A stretch of DNA of 18,183 nucleotides from Bacteroidales bacterium (GTDB taxonomy: Bacteria; Bacteroidota; Bacteroidia; Bacteroidales; Muribaculaceae): positions 1-18,183 of the forward strand of contig SFGS01000049.1 in the NCBI GenBank assembly GCA_004557565.1, read 5' to 3'. Shown here piece by piece: positions 1 through 7,202 of the stretch. A program made the position numbers and the translations under genes. The notes under the pieces are model-generated. The model had not been told where the DNA came from, ran no database searches, and worked only from the letters and a program-made list of their open reading frames with translations. The number at the start of each line of letters is the position of its first letter. Position 1 is the first letter of the stretch.

Positions 1-3
1 CAT

Positions 4-96
4 GGTAGGGACGCGATACTTCGCGTCCGTGACAAATGATTGATATTCAATATAGTATCACAATTATGGGCGGACGTGAAGTATCACGTCCCTACC
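4..96. repeat. Twin REP-like hairpins forming an inverted pair
   Basis: Bases 4-29 and 71-96 are inverted repeats of 26 bp with two mismatches, separated by 41 bp. Each arm is also a small hairpin: GACGCGA-TACT-TCGCGTC on the left and GACGTGA-AGTA-TCACGTC on the right. The C/G pair of the left stem is replaced by a T/A pair in the right stem on both sides, so pairing is kept. Short palindromic repeats of this GGGACGTGA/TCACGTCCC style are common between genes in Bacteroidota (recalled, not searched). Function is unknown; mRNA 3'-end stabilisation or mobilisation by a REP-associated transposase are possible. Confidence 0.75.
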
Positions 97-132
97 GGGG
101 TTGGTTTTTCGCCGAAGGCGAGAGGTTTTTAT

Positions 133-264
133 CCTTTTGGCGATGCCACCGACCTCGTAAGAGGGCGGCGTGAGGGGTGTGGTGTGACTGATTCAAGCCC
201 CTGCTTGAAATCAGACATGCCACAGCACTAACGACAGGTGCGAAGCACTGGCATCGCCAAAAGG
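133..264 (-). repeat. 132-bp terminal-inverted-repeat hairpin element (copy A)
   Basis: The ends are perfect 16-bp inverted repeats, CCTTTTGGCGATGCCA at 133-148 and its complement at 249-264. At the centre is a second inverted repeat, 178-198 against 203-224 with a CCCT loop and one bulged base, so the whole element can fold into one long imperfect hairpin. It has no coding capacity and no transposase, so it resembles a MITE or a REP doublet. The half at 203-264 is repeated near-identically at 18122-18183. Orientation is set to minus because the shared leader (263-317) precedes it when read leftward. Confidence 0.7.
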
Positions 265-317
265 CTGTTTTTTATGTTTTTTGTTTCTGCGCCACCAGCA
301 TTTATCCACTGAACCAT
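203..317 (-). repeat. Dispersed repeat copy A (leader plus hairpin half)
   Basis: The reverse complement of this segment matches 18071-18183 over about 115 bp with roughly six substitutions and two single-base gaps in my hand alignment. It begins with GGTTCAGTGGATAAAT, continues through an A-rich stretch (AAACAAAAAACATAAAAAAC) and enters the 16-bp inverted repeat of the hairpin element. It lies about 130 bp past the stop codon of pepP and in the same orientation as that gene. Confidence 0.8.
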
Positions 318-358
318 TCCATGGCTTAATTGTTTTTTTAAGGGGAGTAAATGGGTGT

Positions 359-386
359 GGGGGCGTGAATGTTGGTTCACGTCCCC
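359..386. repeat. Third, diverged REP-like hairpin
   Basis: Bases 359-369 (GGGGGCGTGAA) pair with 376-386 (TTCACGTCCCC) through 11 base pairs including one G-T wobble, with a six-base loop. The right half and what follows (TCACGTCCCCACTGGGG) resemble the right REP arm and its flank at 85-100 (TCACGTCCCTACCGGGG), so I take it as a diverged member of the same family. Confidence 0.6.
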
Positions 387-420
387 ACTGGGGTGTTAGT
401 AGTATTTTGCTGTTTTTTGA

Positions 421-442
421 CCCAAATCGACATCGATTTGGG
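421..442 (-). terminator. Hairpin downstream of pepP
   Basis: CCCAAATCGA at 421-430 is the exact complement of 433-442, giving a 10-bp stem with a two-base loop. It starts 8 bp past the pepP stop codon, the usual place for a terminator. Neither strand has a clean run of T after the stem, so it may act only as an mRNA 3'-end structure. Confidence 0.45.
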
Positions 443-449
443 GGTTTAA

Positions 450-1853
450 TTAGCGGTTGGAGGCGAGGTAGTCTTCGAGGTCGGCTGGGTGGTATGGGAT
501 ACGTTCCGAGCCGAGGAAGCGGCAGCCGTCGGCGGTGATGAGCACATCGTCTTCGATGCGAATGCCGCCAAAGTCCTTGTAGGTTTCGAGCACATCGAAG
601 TTGAGGAACTCTGCACAATGTCCGCTGGCGCGCCAATCGTCGATAAGGGCAGGAATGAAGTAGATGCCCGGCTCGTCGGTCACCACGAAGCCTTCTTCAA
701 GGCGGCGGCCCATACGCAGGCAGTTGGTGCCGAATTGCTCCAAGTTTGGTCGGGTTTCCTCATCGAAGCCCACATATATCTGTCCAAGTCCTTCCATATC
801 GTGCACGTCCATACCCATCATGTGGCCGAGTCCGTGAGGCAAGAACATGGCGTGGGCACCTGCGCGCACAGCCTCTTCGGTGTCGCCCTTCATCAGCCCG
901 AGTTCTTTGAGACGGTTGGTCATCGTGCGGCACACATCAAAGTGCACATCGGCATATTTCACGCCGGGGCGAGCCACTTTCAGCACGTGGTCGTGACATT
1001 CCTCCACAATGCGGTAGATGTCGAGTTGGCGCTGGGTGAACTTGCCGCTCACAGGGAATGTGCGGGTGTGGTCGGAGCAGTAGTTGTTGAGGTTTTCAGC
1101 ACCGCAGTCGCACAGCGCCAGTCTGCCCTCTTCAAGGAGTGCTGGCGATGGATTGCCGTGCATGATTTCGCCGTGCTGCGAGAAGATGGTGGCAAACGAA
1201 GTCTGCGCGCCATACGAGCGAGCCACGCCATCAATCTGACCACCCACAAATTGCTCGCTCACACCGGGGCGAGCCACACGCATGGCGGTGGTGTGCATCT
1301 TGTAGCCGATGCTGCAAGCGTGCTCAATTTCGGCAATTTCGAGAGCCGACTTGGTGGAACGCATCTTCACCACTGCATGAATGAGGGTGAGCGACGCTGC
1401 GTCTTTCTGCTTCGAGGGGTGAATGCCCAGCAAATCCATGATTTGGATTTTGGTGTCGTAGCGATAAGGTGGCAAGAAGTGGATTTGCTGACCAGCTGCT
1501 TTGGCTTTCTCCACCAGTTGAGCGAGTTTGCTCATAGGTGCCGACTGCTTCACGCCCACCTGTGCAGCCATGTCAGCCACGCTGTCCACCGAGCCATACC
1601 ACACAATGTCTTCAATGTCGATGTCGTTGCCCAAGAAATACTCCTGATCGGCATCCACATCAATCACGCCCACAAGTCCTTCGCGCTTCTGCCCGAAATA
1701 GTAGAGAAACGACGAGTCCTGGCGGAATGGCGCATAGGCATTGTTAGGATAGTTGCATGGAGCATCATTATTGCCAAAAAGGATAATAAGACCGCTCTTC
1801 ACCAACTTCTTAAGCTGGTCGCGGCGACTCTGATATACATCTGAAGTAAACAT
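450..1853 (-). CDS. pepP: Xaa-Pro aminopeptidase (aminopeptidase P, M24B)
   Basis: This predicted cytoplasmic dimetal peptidase of 467 residues removes N-terminal residues that precede proline. The N-terminal half (about 1-165) fits the AMP_N domain. The C-terminal half is the M24 'pita-bread' fold. All five expected metal ligands can be placed: Asp249 and Asp261 (in LCDCGAENLNNYCSDHTRTF), His344 (in HGLGH), Glu394 (in TDEPGIY) and Glu434 (in GIRIEDD). His340 is the neighbouring active-site histidine. Length is close to the family norm of about 440-470. The chosen start, ATG at 1853, gives a complete AMP_N domain and lies about 47 nt below a good promoter. It is monocistronic as seen: porW ends 282 bp upstream in the same direction. 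The opposite strand is open almost throughout, which I treat as a composition artefact. Confidence 0.93.
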   Translation of the reverse strand: MFTSDVYQSRRDQLKKLVKSGLIILFGNNDAPCNYPNNAYAPFRQDSSFLYYFGQKREGLVGVIDVDADQEYFLGNDIDIEDIVWYGSVDSVADMAAQVGVKQSAPMSKLAQLVEKAKAAGQQIHFLPPYRYDTKIQIMDLLGIHPSKQKDAASLTLIHAVVKMRSTKSALEIAEIEHACSIGYKMHTTAMRVARPGVSEQFVGGQIDGVARSYGAQTSFATIFSQHGEIMHGNPSPALLEEGRLALCDCGAENLNNYCSDHTRTFPVSGKFTQRQLDIYRIVEECHDHVLKVARPGVKYADVHFDVCRTMTNRLKELGLMKGDTEEAVRAGAHAMFLPHGLGHMMGMDVHDMEGLGQIYVGFDEETRPNLEQFGTNCLRMGRRLEEGFVVTDEPGIYFIPALIDDWRASGHCAEFLNFDVLETYKDFGGIRIEDDVLITADGCRFLGSERIPYHPADLEDYLASNR

Positions 1854-1905
1854 AGTGCAATATATCTTTAGATTTGTATTATTTTACACAACTTTATTAT
1901 TTTCA

Positions 1906-1938
1906 CAAAGATAGTGCAAACGAGAGCAGAATCATCAA
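1906..1938 (-). promoter_or_regulatory. Predicted promoter of pepP
   Basis: Read on the minus strand, TATCTTTG at 1913-1906 matches the Bacteroidota -7 consensus TAnnTTTG exactly. A partial -33 element (TTGA, around 1935-1938) lies about 21 bp upstream. The predicted start of transcription is near 1900, leaving a 5' leader of about 47 nt. A short inverted repeat, TCAAGC-TT-GCTTGA (1935-1948), overlaps the -33 position and could be an operator, though it is short enough to be chance. Confidence 0.6.
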
Positions 1939-2082
1939 GCTTGCTTGAATGTTATGCCGAGTGCAGCCTATCTTCTACAAAAATAGCAAGATTTCGTGAC
2001 AATAAAAAGGTTTCAAACCACATAACAAAAAATCATTAACTTTTTTTGCACTAATGCGGGAGGAAGTCAACGAGGCAACAAG

Positions 2083-2120
2083 TCGAAATCTCGAAAATTC
2101 GAAAATTCGAGGATTCGGTG
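2083..2120. repeat. 8-bp tandem microsatellite (TCGAAAAT-type)
   Basis: Four and a half units of 8 bp follow one another: TCGAAATC, TCGAAAAT, TCGAAAAT, TCGAGGAT, TCGGTG. The tract begins about 15 bp beyond the porW stop codon, in its 3' untranslated region. Units two and three are identical, suggesting slippage. It does not interrupt a gene. Confidence 0.7.
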
Positions 2121-2134
2121 TGGCGGTGGGTGGT

Positions 2135-5100
2135 TTAGCGGCGGGAGCGGGACTTGCGTTCTTGCTCTTTTTGCTTGGCACGCTCTTTGCGCTCGCGTTC
2201 CTTTTGCTTGGCGCGCTCTTTGCGCTCTTTTTCTTTGGCTTTGGCGCGCTCCTTGCGTTCGCGCTCTTTCTGCTTGCGTGCTTCCTCTTTTGCCTTGGCA
2301 GCATCTTTGCGGGCTTGCTCCTTCTGCTTACGAGCGTCTTCTTTCGCCTTTTCGGCAGCCTTAGCCTCGTCTTCACGCTTGCGCTGATTAGCCTTCACCT
2401 CTTCCTCACGCGCTTTCTCGGCACGCTTGATAGAATCCTGACGTTCTTTCTCTGCATGCTTGATGGAGTCTTGACGCTCCTTCTCCGCCTGCTCTGCTGC
2501 CTTTTTCTCGGCTTTCAAGCGGCGTTCCGCCTCCTTCTCGGCTTGCTTGGCTGAGTCGGCACGGTATTTTTCAAGATTCTTCAACTTGAGTTCGGCGAGG
2601 CGTTGTGCAGTCTTTATCGAATCGGCTCTATACTTCTCTGCCTCTTTTTCGGCTTTGATGCGTTGCTTTTCGGCTTCCTGCTCGGCTTTGATGCGCTCCT
2701 TCTCTGCCTTTTCCTTAGCCTTTTGGGCTTCTTTTTCAGCCTTGGCATCGTCGGAGTCGATTTTGCGCACCTTGTGGGCAGATGGCTTCGCCACCATGTC
2801 ATCTACTGGCGTGAGAATAGGTTGAGATTCCTTCGCTGGCTCTTCAGCCTTCACTTCAGGAGCCTTTTCGGCAGGGCGTTCCACTGGCTTTTTTCGGTGC
2901 ACTGGGCGTGGCTCTACTGGCTTGGTGCCGTCGTCGATCACCAAATCAGGATTTTCAGGAACCACCGTCACTTGTGGCACTTCCTTTTCCTTGACTGGTT
3001 CCTTCTTTGCCGATGGCTCGGCAGCCTCTTGCTCCTGCTTTGGCTCTTGCTTTGGCTGGGCTGTGGCACCTGGGCGCACGCTCTTTGCCGGCTTGCCTGG
3101 CTCTGGAGCCTTCTCGGCATCGTCGGTGGCTGTTTCGGGCACCTTGGCTTCCACTTCCTTCTCGTTTTCTGCGTCGAGGTAGCGGAAATAGTCTTCAAAC
3201 GAGCGGCCTTCGCTCAAGAGCAGGTTGAAGTTTTCCTCGCTGATAAGCACAGGGTGAACCAATCCGATATACTGCTTGAAGTCGGCCGCCGCATCAAACA
3301 CGGTGCGATAACTAATCAGTTCGGGATAATTGGCAAAGCCCTTCACCACCAGCAGTCCCATGCTGCCGAAGGTCATCTTCTCAAGGTCGTAGTCGCGCAC
3401 ATTGAACGAGCGGAAATTGTGGCGCGCCAACTCGTAGAGCAATATGTTGGAGTCGATGGAGTCGGTGCTATACACCAGCACAAACACCTGTGGCTTGTTG
3501 GCCGTTGACTTGATGTCGGCAAATTGCTTGTCGGAAGCCTCTTTGCCAGTAGTGTCGTTGGTCAGAGCCACCGAGGTCCACATCATGCCGCGCGCATTGC
3601 TTCCGCCACCAGCCAACTGACGGCCAGCCTTCACATGCTTCATGATGGCGGAAGCCGTAGGGGTGATGTCGGTTTCGGGATAGCGTTCGAGCATTTCCTT
3701 CAGCACCTCCTTGAATTTGTCGTAGTTCTTTTGGGTGACATACGCCAGCGCATCAATGAACATAAACTTCGGCATCAACTTCGAGAGCGGATAGCGGCGC
3801 ATCATTTCGGCGTAAGCCTCATGCACAGCCTCGTTGTTGTTGTTCAAGTAGTTGTCGTATGTTTCGGCATACAGTTGTTCCTGCACCTTGCCCATCTGCT
3901 TGAGGTTGTCGAGGTAGGCAGGGTCTTTCATCGCTATGCCGTATTTCGATTCGGCAAAGTCGGAGAGAATCAGCCCACGCCACTTCTCCGCCTCCGCCAC
4001 TTGGTCGGTGCGCATACACAGCAAGTAGAGGTTGTAGTACACATCAAGGCGGTAGGTGTTGTCGGGGTAGCGTTCAAGCAGTTCCTTAAATTCCATGTTC
4101 GCCGCGTCGAAGTCCTCCAACTTATCCTTCAAAATCAAGCCCATGTTGTACAATCCCTCCTGAATCACATCGTTGGAGGTCTGAATCTGTTCGGGCGTAG
4201 ATGGGATTTGCTTCAAGTAGTATTCCTCGAAGTGTGGGTCTTCCGAACGCTTCACAGAGTCGCGCTGCTCCTTTGTGAGCGTGGTGTCGGCAGGGGTGCC
4301 AGCGGCGGTCGATGCCGAGTCGCTTGCCGATGCCGACGAATCGTCGTCGAACGAGAAGGTGTTTTTATTGCGGCGGCGCCAGTTGTCCTCCAGCTTACGG
4401 TTGCCCCACTGCTGTTGGAAAGCCGTTTTACCCGCATTTTTCGTGGTTGTGTTGTAGAAGTACCACGATTTGTCGTTGTTGAGCGTAAAGGCGGTGGGCG
4501 CATTTTTGCTGGCGGGCGTATTGGAGCCCTGTGCGCTCTGATTTGCCATATATTCCTCACGGGCGGCGTTTTCAGCCTCCTCTTTTTCCTTTTTCTTCAG
4601 GTCGTCAATGATTTTCTTAATCACCTTCTTCTGCTCTTCGAGCGGCATTTTCGACAGGCGCAAAAGCGAGTCTTGCAGCGTCACGTTGCCGGCATACACC
4701 GCCAACTCGTCGAGCACATCGCTGCGCTTTTTCAGTTCACGGAAATTGGGGTAGGCTTCGCTCAAGAGCGGAATCGCCTCGGAATAGCAGGGCTGGGCGA
4801 GGTCGTACTTGCGCTGCGCGAAGTAGATGCCGCCGAGTGTGAGTTGGCTAATCGCCTTGTCGATGCCGTTGCGCGTGCTTTTCTCCGCCGCCAACTTGTA
4901 GTTTGCCACGGCGTTCACGGTGTCGAGGCGTGAGAGGTAGAGGTTGCCGATGGCGTAATACACTTGGTCAAGGTATTCCTTGTTGCGGTCGTAGTGCGTC
5001 ATGCGCTTGAGGGCTTTCACCTCCGGCATGATGTTGGTGCCCTGAAACACTGCGCTCTGCTTGATGCGCGCGTTGAATTTGGTGCGGTAGGTCGAGCCGC

Positions 5101-5935
5101 TCGAACTGCCGGCACGCTTGAACGCCTCGTAGGCGAGTTGCTTTTCGCCAGCGTCCTCATAGAGTTGACCGAGCAGGAAGTTGAGACGCACTTTCTGCGC
5201 CCCCTTGCTGCCCTTGATGGCTTCGGCGAGGTATGGAATGGCCTCGACGTTTTTATCCGATTTGATATAGAAGTTGGCAAACGCCAAGTTGGCAAGCGAG
5301 CGTATGCGTTTGCTCTTGACTTGGTCGATATGCACATGCGCCAACACGTTGTCGGCCTCGGTGGTCCAGCCCATGGCGCAATAGCTCAACGCCTCCCAAA
5401 TCTGGCTTTCGAGCACCAAATCGGGCTTCCAACTGAAGTGGCGTGAAATGTAGTGGAAGGTGGCCGACGATGCCAGGAAATCGCCCTTCATGTATTCGGC
5501 TTTCGCCAGCATGAACCACGCATTGTGGATAAAGGGGTTGTATTCCTCGCGCTTGAGATATTCTTTGTATTTTTGGTTGTTCGCCTTGCCCGACTTTTTC
5601 GCGGGCTTTTTCTTGATGGAGTGGAGGGCGATGGCCTTCTGCATCTTTTCTATCGTGCGGTCGAAACTGCCCGACGGCTGTGGCGATTTGGGTGAGTTTC
5701 TTGCCTCGGTGGGGTGAATAAAGAGGTGCTGCGAATAGTCGTCCTGATAGTCGTTTTCGAGGATTTTGATTTGCTCCTCGTAGTTGGTCATGCCGTTGTA
5801 GTACACGTTGTAGCGTGTGGTGAACGCCTGCCAGAATCGCGACAAGGCGGTGTTCTTCTTCGTGCCACACGCACAAAGAAGTAGGGTGAGCGATGCCAAG
5901 AGCATCAGGGGAATGTATCGACCTGCTTTATTCAT
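2135..5935 (-). CDS. porW: PorW/SprE-like T9SS lipoprotein with charged C-terminal extension
   Basis: This is a predicted outer-membrane-associated TPR lipoprotein of the type IX secretion/gliding machinery. The signal peptide is lipoprotein-type, with LCAC placing the lipidated Cys at 23. The mature N-terminus (about 28-190) has the family pattern: TTRYNVYYNGM, then a Q-I-H/ALHSI helix and an NPFIHNAWFMLAKAEY repeat. TPR-like helices continue to about 480. A Ser/Thr/Asp-rich linker (about 480-590) follows, then more TPRs (about 600-800). A conserved terminal domain, about 835-920 (QVFVLVYSTDSIDSN to NFNLLLSEGRSFEDYFRYL), matches the end of known SprE/PorW proteins. After residue 920 comes a Pro/Glu/Lys-rich stretch, and from about 1060 to 1266 a Lys/Glu/Arg heptad-like coiled coil. 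Total length, 1266, is well above family members I know (about 600-900). It is the last gene of the aroA operon, 9 bp after the permease gene. Confidence 0.85.
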   Translation of the reverse strand: MNKAGRYIPLMLLASLTLLLCACGTKKNTALSRFWQAFTTRYNVYYNGMTNYEEQIKILENDYQDDYSQHLFIHPTEARNSPKSPQPSGSFDRTIEKMQKAIALHSIKKKPAKKSGKANNQKYKEYLKREEYNPFIHNAWFMLAKAEYMKGDFLASSATFHYISRHFSWKPDLVLESQIWEALSYCAMGWTTEADNVLAHVHIDQVKSKRIRSLANLAFANFYIKSDKNVEAIPYLAEAIKGSKGAQKVRLNFLLGQLYEDAGEKQLAYEAFKRAGSSSGSTYRTKFNARIKQSAVFQGTNIMPEVKALKRMTHYDRNKEYLDQVYYAIGNLYLSRLDTVNAVANYKLAAEKSTRNGIDKAISQLTLGGIYFAQRKYDLAQPCYSEAIPLLSEAYPNFRELKKRSDVLDELAVYAGNVTLQDSLLRLSKMPLEEQKKVIKKIIDDLKKKEKEEAENAAREEYMANQSAQGSNTPASKNAPTAFTLNNDKSWYFYNTTTKNAGKTAFQQQWGNRKLEDNWRRRNKNTFSFDDDSSASASDSASTAAGTPADTTLTKEQRDSVKRSEDPHFEEYYLKQIPSTPEQIQTSNDVIQEGLYNMGLILKDKLEDFDAANMEFKELLERYPDNTYRLDVYYNLYLLCMRTDQVAEAEKWRGLILSDFAESKYGIAMKDPAYLDNLKQMGKVQEQLYAETYDNYLNNNNEAVHEAYAEMMRRYPLSKLMPKFMFIDALAYVTQKNYDKFKEVLKEMLERYPETDITPTASAIMKHVKAGRQLAGGGSNARGMMWTSVALTNDTTGKEASDKQFADIKSTANKPQVFVLVYSTDSIDSNILLYELARHNFRSFNVRDYDLEKMTFGSMGLLVVKGFANYPELISYRTVFDAAADFKQYIGLVHPVLISEENFNLLLSEGRSFEDYFRYLDAENEKEVEAKVPETATDDAEKAPEPGKPAKSVRPGATAQPKQEPKQEQEAAEPSAKKEPVKEKEVPQVTVVPENPDLVIDDGTKPVEPRPVHRKKPVERPAEKAPEVKAEEPAKESQPILTPVDDMVAKPSAHKVRKIDSDDAKAEKEAQKAKEKAEKERIKAEQEAEKQRIKAEKEAEKYRADSIKTAQRLAELKLKNLEKYRADSAKQAEKEAERRLKAEKKAAEQAEKERQDSIKHAEKERQDSIKRAEKAREEEVKANQRKREDEAKAAEKAKEDARKQKEQARKDAAKAKEEARKQKERERKERAKAKEKERKERAKQKERERKERAKQKEQERKSRSRR
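2140..2760 (-). repeat. Repetitive segment encoding the K/E/R coiled coil of PorW
   Basis: This part of porW encodes near-periodic 8- to 13-residue units such as EKERQDSIKHAEKERQDSIK, KYRADSIK/KYRADSAK and ERKERAKQKE. The DNA is correspondingly repetitive, with GCGCTCTTTGCGCTC-like units on the plus strand around 2180-2270. Repetition and extreme Lys/Arg/Glu content fit a long single alpha-helix or coiled coil. The number of units may vary between strains through slippage. Confidence 0.7.
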
Positions 5936-5944
5936 ATATTAATA

Positions 5945-6778
5945 CTATAACGAGGATTGTTCTGTTTTATTGCACAGGCGGCTCAACCTTGCTCCGATGC
6001 GCGCCACGGCGTAGAGAATGATGAGCAGCAACACTATGCTTGCCGACACCGGCACCGACAGCACCACACTGAGCAGCACACCGCCAAGCGAGCACGCCAA
6101 ACTGATGACCACCGACCAACACATGAGCGGCAACAAGCGGTGGGTGCGCAATTCGGCTATCATCTGCGGCATGGTGAACAGCGACATCAGCAGCATGATG
6201 CCGATGAGACGAATGGTGAGCACGATGCACACCGAGGTGAGCACGGTCATCATCAAATTGATGGCATACACCGGCAGCCCCTGCGTGCGTGCGAAATTGG
6301 GGTCGAACGCGCAACTGCGAATGGCTGGGAACAAGAGTGCCATCACAGCAAGCAGCACTGCCAAATATGCACCGAAGGCGATGAGGTCGGCGGTGCCGAT
6401 GGTGAGCACGTTGCCAAACAGAAACGACGACAACTCTGGCACATAGCCCGGTGTGAGGAAAATGAAAATGGTGCCGAGTGCCATACCGAGCGCCCACACC
6501 ACACCTATGGCTGAATCCTCGCGCACATGCTGGCGTGTGGATAGCCATTCCACGCCCAGTGCCGAGGCTATGGCGAAAATGCCTGCCGTGAGGGCTGGGC
6601 TGAGACCGGCATAGAAGCCGAGGCCGAGGCCGCCGAAACTGGCGTGGGTGATGCCGCCCGTCACAAACACCATGCGGCGGCACACCACATAGGTGCCGAT
6701 AATCGCCGAGGCGATGCTCACCAGCATGATGCCTATCACGGCGTTTTGGAAAAATGTGTAACTGAATATGTCGAACAT
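5945..6778 (-). CDS. Metal ABC transporter permease (ABC-3/ZnuB family)
   Basis: This inner-membrane permease of 277 residues fits the zinc/manganese/iron ABC-3 family. It is hydrophobic throughout, with about eight membrane segments. It starts in typical family style (MFDIFSYTFFQNAVIG) and has the motif GGITHASFGGLGLG where family members carry a GD-SHA-G-like loop, then an EDSAIGVVWALGMALG segment and a C-terminal IRLIGIMLLMSLFTMP helix. I prefer the ATG at 6778 to the in-frame ATG at 6808: it restores the usual N-terminus and lies 7 bp past the upstream stop codon, whereas 6808 would add a polar MANVKTNRHI stretch overlapping the upstream gene. No ATPase or substrate-binding protein is encoded in the window, so its partners must be elsewhere. 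The metal cannot be told from sequence. Confidence 0.85.
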   Translation of the reverse strand: MFDIFSYTFFQNAVIGIMLVSIASAIIGTYVVCRRMVFVTGGITHASFGGLGLGFYAGLSPALTAGIFAIASALGVEWLSTRQHVREDSAIGVVWALGMALGTIFIFLTPGYVPELSSFLFGNVLTIGTADLIAFGAYLAVLLAVMALLFPAIRSCAFDPNFARTQGLPVYAINLMMTVLTSVCIVLTIRLIGIMLLMSLFTMPQMIAELRTHRLLPLMCWSVVISLACSLGGVLLSVVLSVPVSASIVLLLIILYAVARIGARLSRLCNKTEQSSL

Positions 6779-6785
6779 GATGTGT

Positions 6786-7202
6786 CTATTTGTTTTTACG
6801 TTCGCCATAGAGCATGATAAATTCCTCTCGTATGGCTTTGGGCATTATGACGCCTCGCTTTTTGAGGCTTTGCTCCCACGGCAGCAGGTCAGAGGGCTGA
6901 AGCGTGTAGAGCACGTCGCGGAACTGCTCTTCTTCTTCGCCGGTGTAGGCTTCGGCTGGGCGGCCGCGGAATCTGTCGAGTTCCTCGTCCTCGAAATACA
7001 CGATGCCGCTGCTTGCGCCCGAAAGCAGCATCTCGCTGGGGCAAACCTCGTGGGTGGAGCAGCAGTCGTCGGTGCAAACGTCGGTTTCGGGCTGCACCAC
7101 AGGCTCAGGCTCTTCGCCGGGTTTGCGGCTGCGCAGATCGAAAATGTAGAGCACCACGCCCACCACTATCATCAATGCGAATATATATAATGCTGGTATC
7201 AT
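6786..7202 (-). CDS. Small membrane-anchored protein with a Cys/His cluster
   Basis: This protein of 138 residues has one N-terminal membrane segment (about 3-20), then a basic RSRK, which predicts a cytoplasmic body. Residues 43-54 form CX3CCX2HX2C (C43, C47, C48, H51, C54), a plausible metal- or cluster-binding site. The rest is acidic with conserved-looking blocks: YFEDEELDRFRGR, EEEEQFRDVLYTL, LPWEQSLKKRGVIMP. I recall similar uncharacterised Bacteroidales proteins with a CCxAHxVC-like motif and the same DEELD/FRDVLYT blocks, but cannot assign a function. Its ATG overlaps the aroA stop (ATGA at 7202-7199), so translation is probably coupled. It is followed immediately by the metal permease gene, which makes a metal-related role possible. 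Confidence 0.75.
   Translation of the reverse strand: MIPALYIFALMIVVGVVLYIFDLRSRKPGEEPEPVVQPETDVCTDDCCSTHEVCPSEMLLSGASSGIVYFEDEELDRFRGRPAEAYTGEEEEQFRDVLYTLQPSDLLPWEQSLKKRGVIMPKAIREEFIMLYGERKNK

Larger units (their letters stand above)
1..449. repeat. Gene-free hairpin/REP cluster at the left end
   Basis: No credible gene is seen here. The only ORF (40-231) runs through the repeats and has no resemblance I recognise. The stretch holds, in order, two REP-like hairpins (4-29 and 71-96), a small hairpin (TCGCC-GAA-GGCGA, near 108-120), a terminal-inverted-repeat element (133-264), an A/T-rich leader shared with two other places in the window (263-317), a third REP-like hairpin (359-386) and a terminator-like hairpin (421-442). 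The cluster lies downstream of the minus-strand pepP gene. Sub-elements are listed separately. Confidence 0.8.
1854..2134. other. Intergenic region between porW and pepP
   Basis: These 281 bp hold the pepP promoter near 1906-1938, an A/T-rich stretch without a clear hairpin-plus-T terminator for porW, and an 8-bp tandem repeat at 2083-2120. No small gene is supported. Confidence 0.6.

Noticed and set aside
40..231. A 63-codon ORF at the left end
   Set aside because: It crosses the REP hairpins and the inverted-repeat element and has no resemblance to known proteins.
489..1844. A 451-codon open frame on the plus strand opposite pepP
   Set aside because: It is the shadow of pepP. The M24 motifs and all metal ligands are on the minus strand, and the plus-strand product is His-rich with no recognisable domain.
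2054..2554. A hydrophobic, Leu/Phe-rich plus-strand frame that looks like a membrane protein
   Set aside because: It is the complement of Lys/Glu/Arg-rich codons (CTT, TTC, GCG) encoding the PorW coiled coil. The hydrophobicity is an artefact of that repeat.
3524..4933. A 469-codon plus-strand frame opposite porW
   Set aside because: It is antisense to well-supported TPR and conserved-core sequence of porW and shows no family resemblance.
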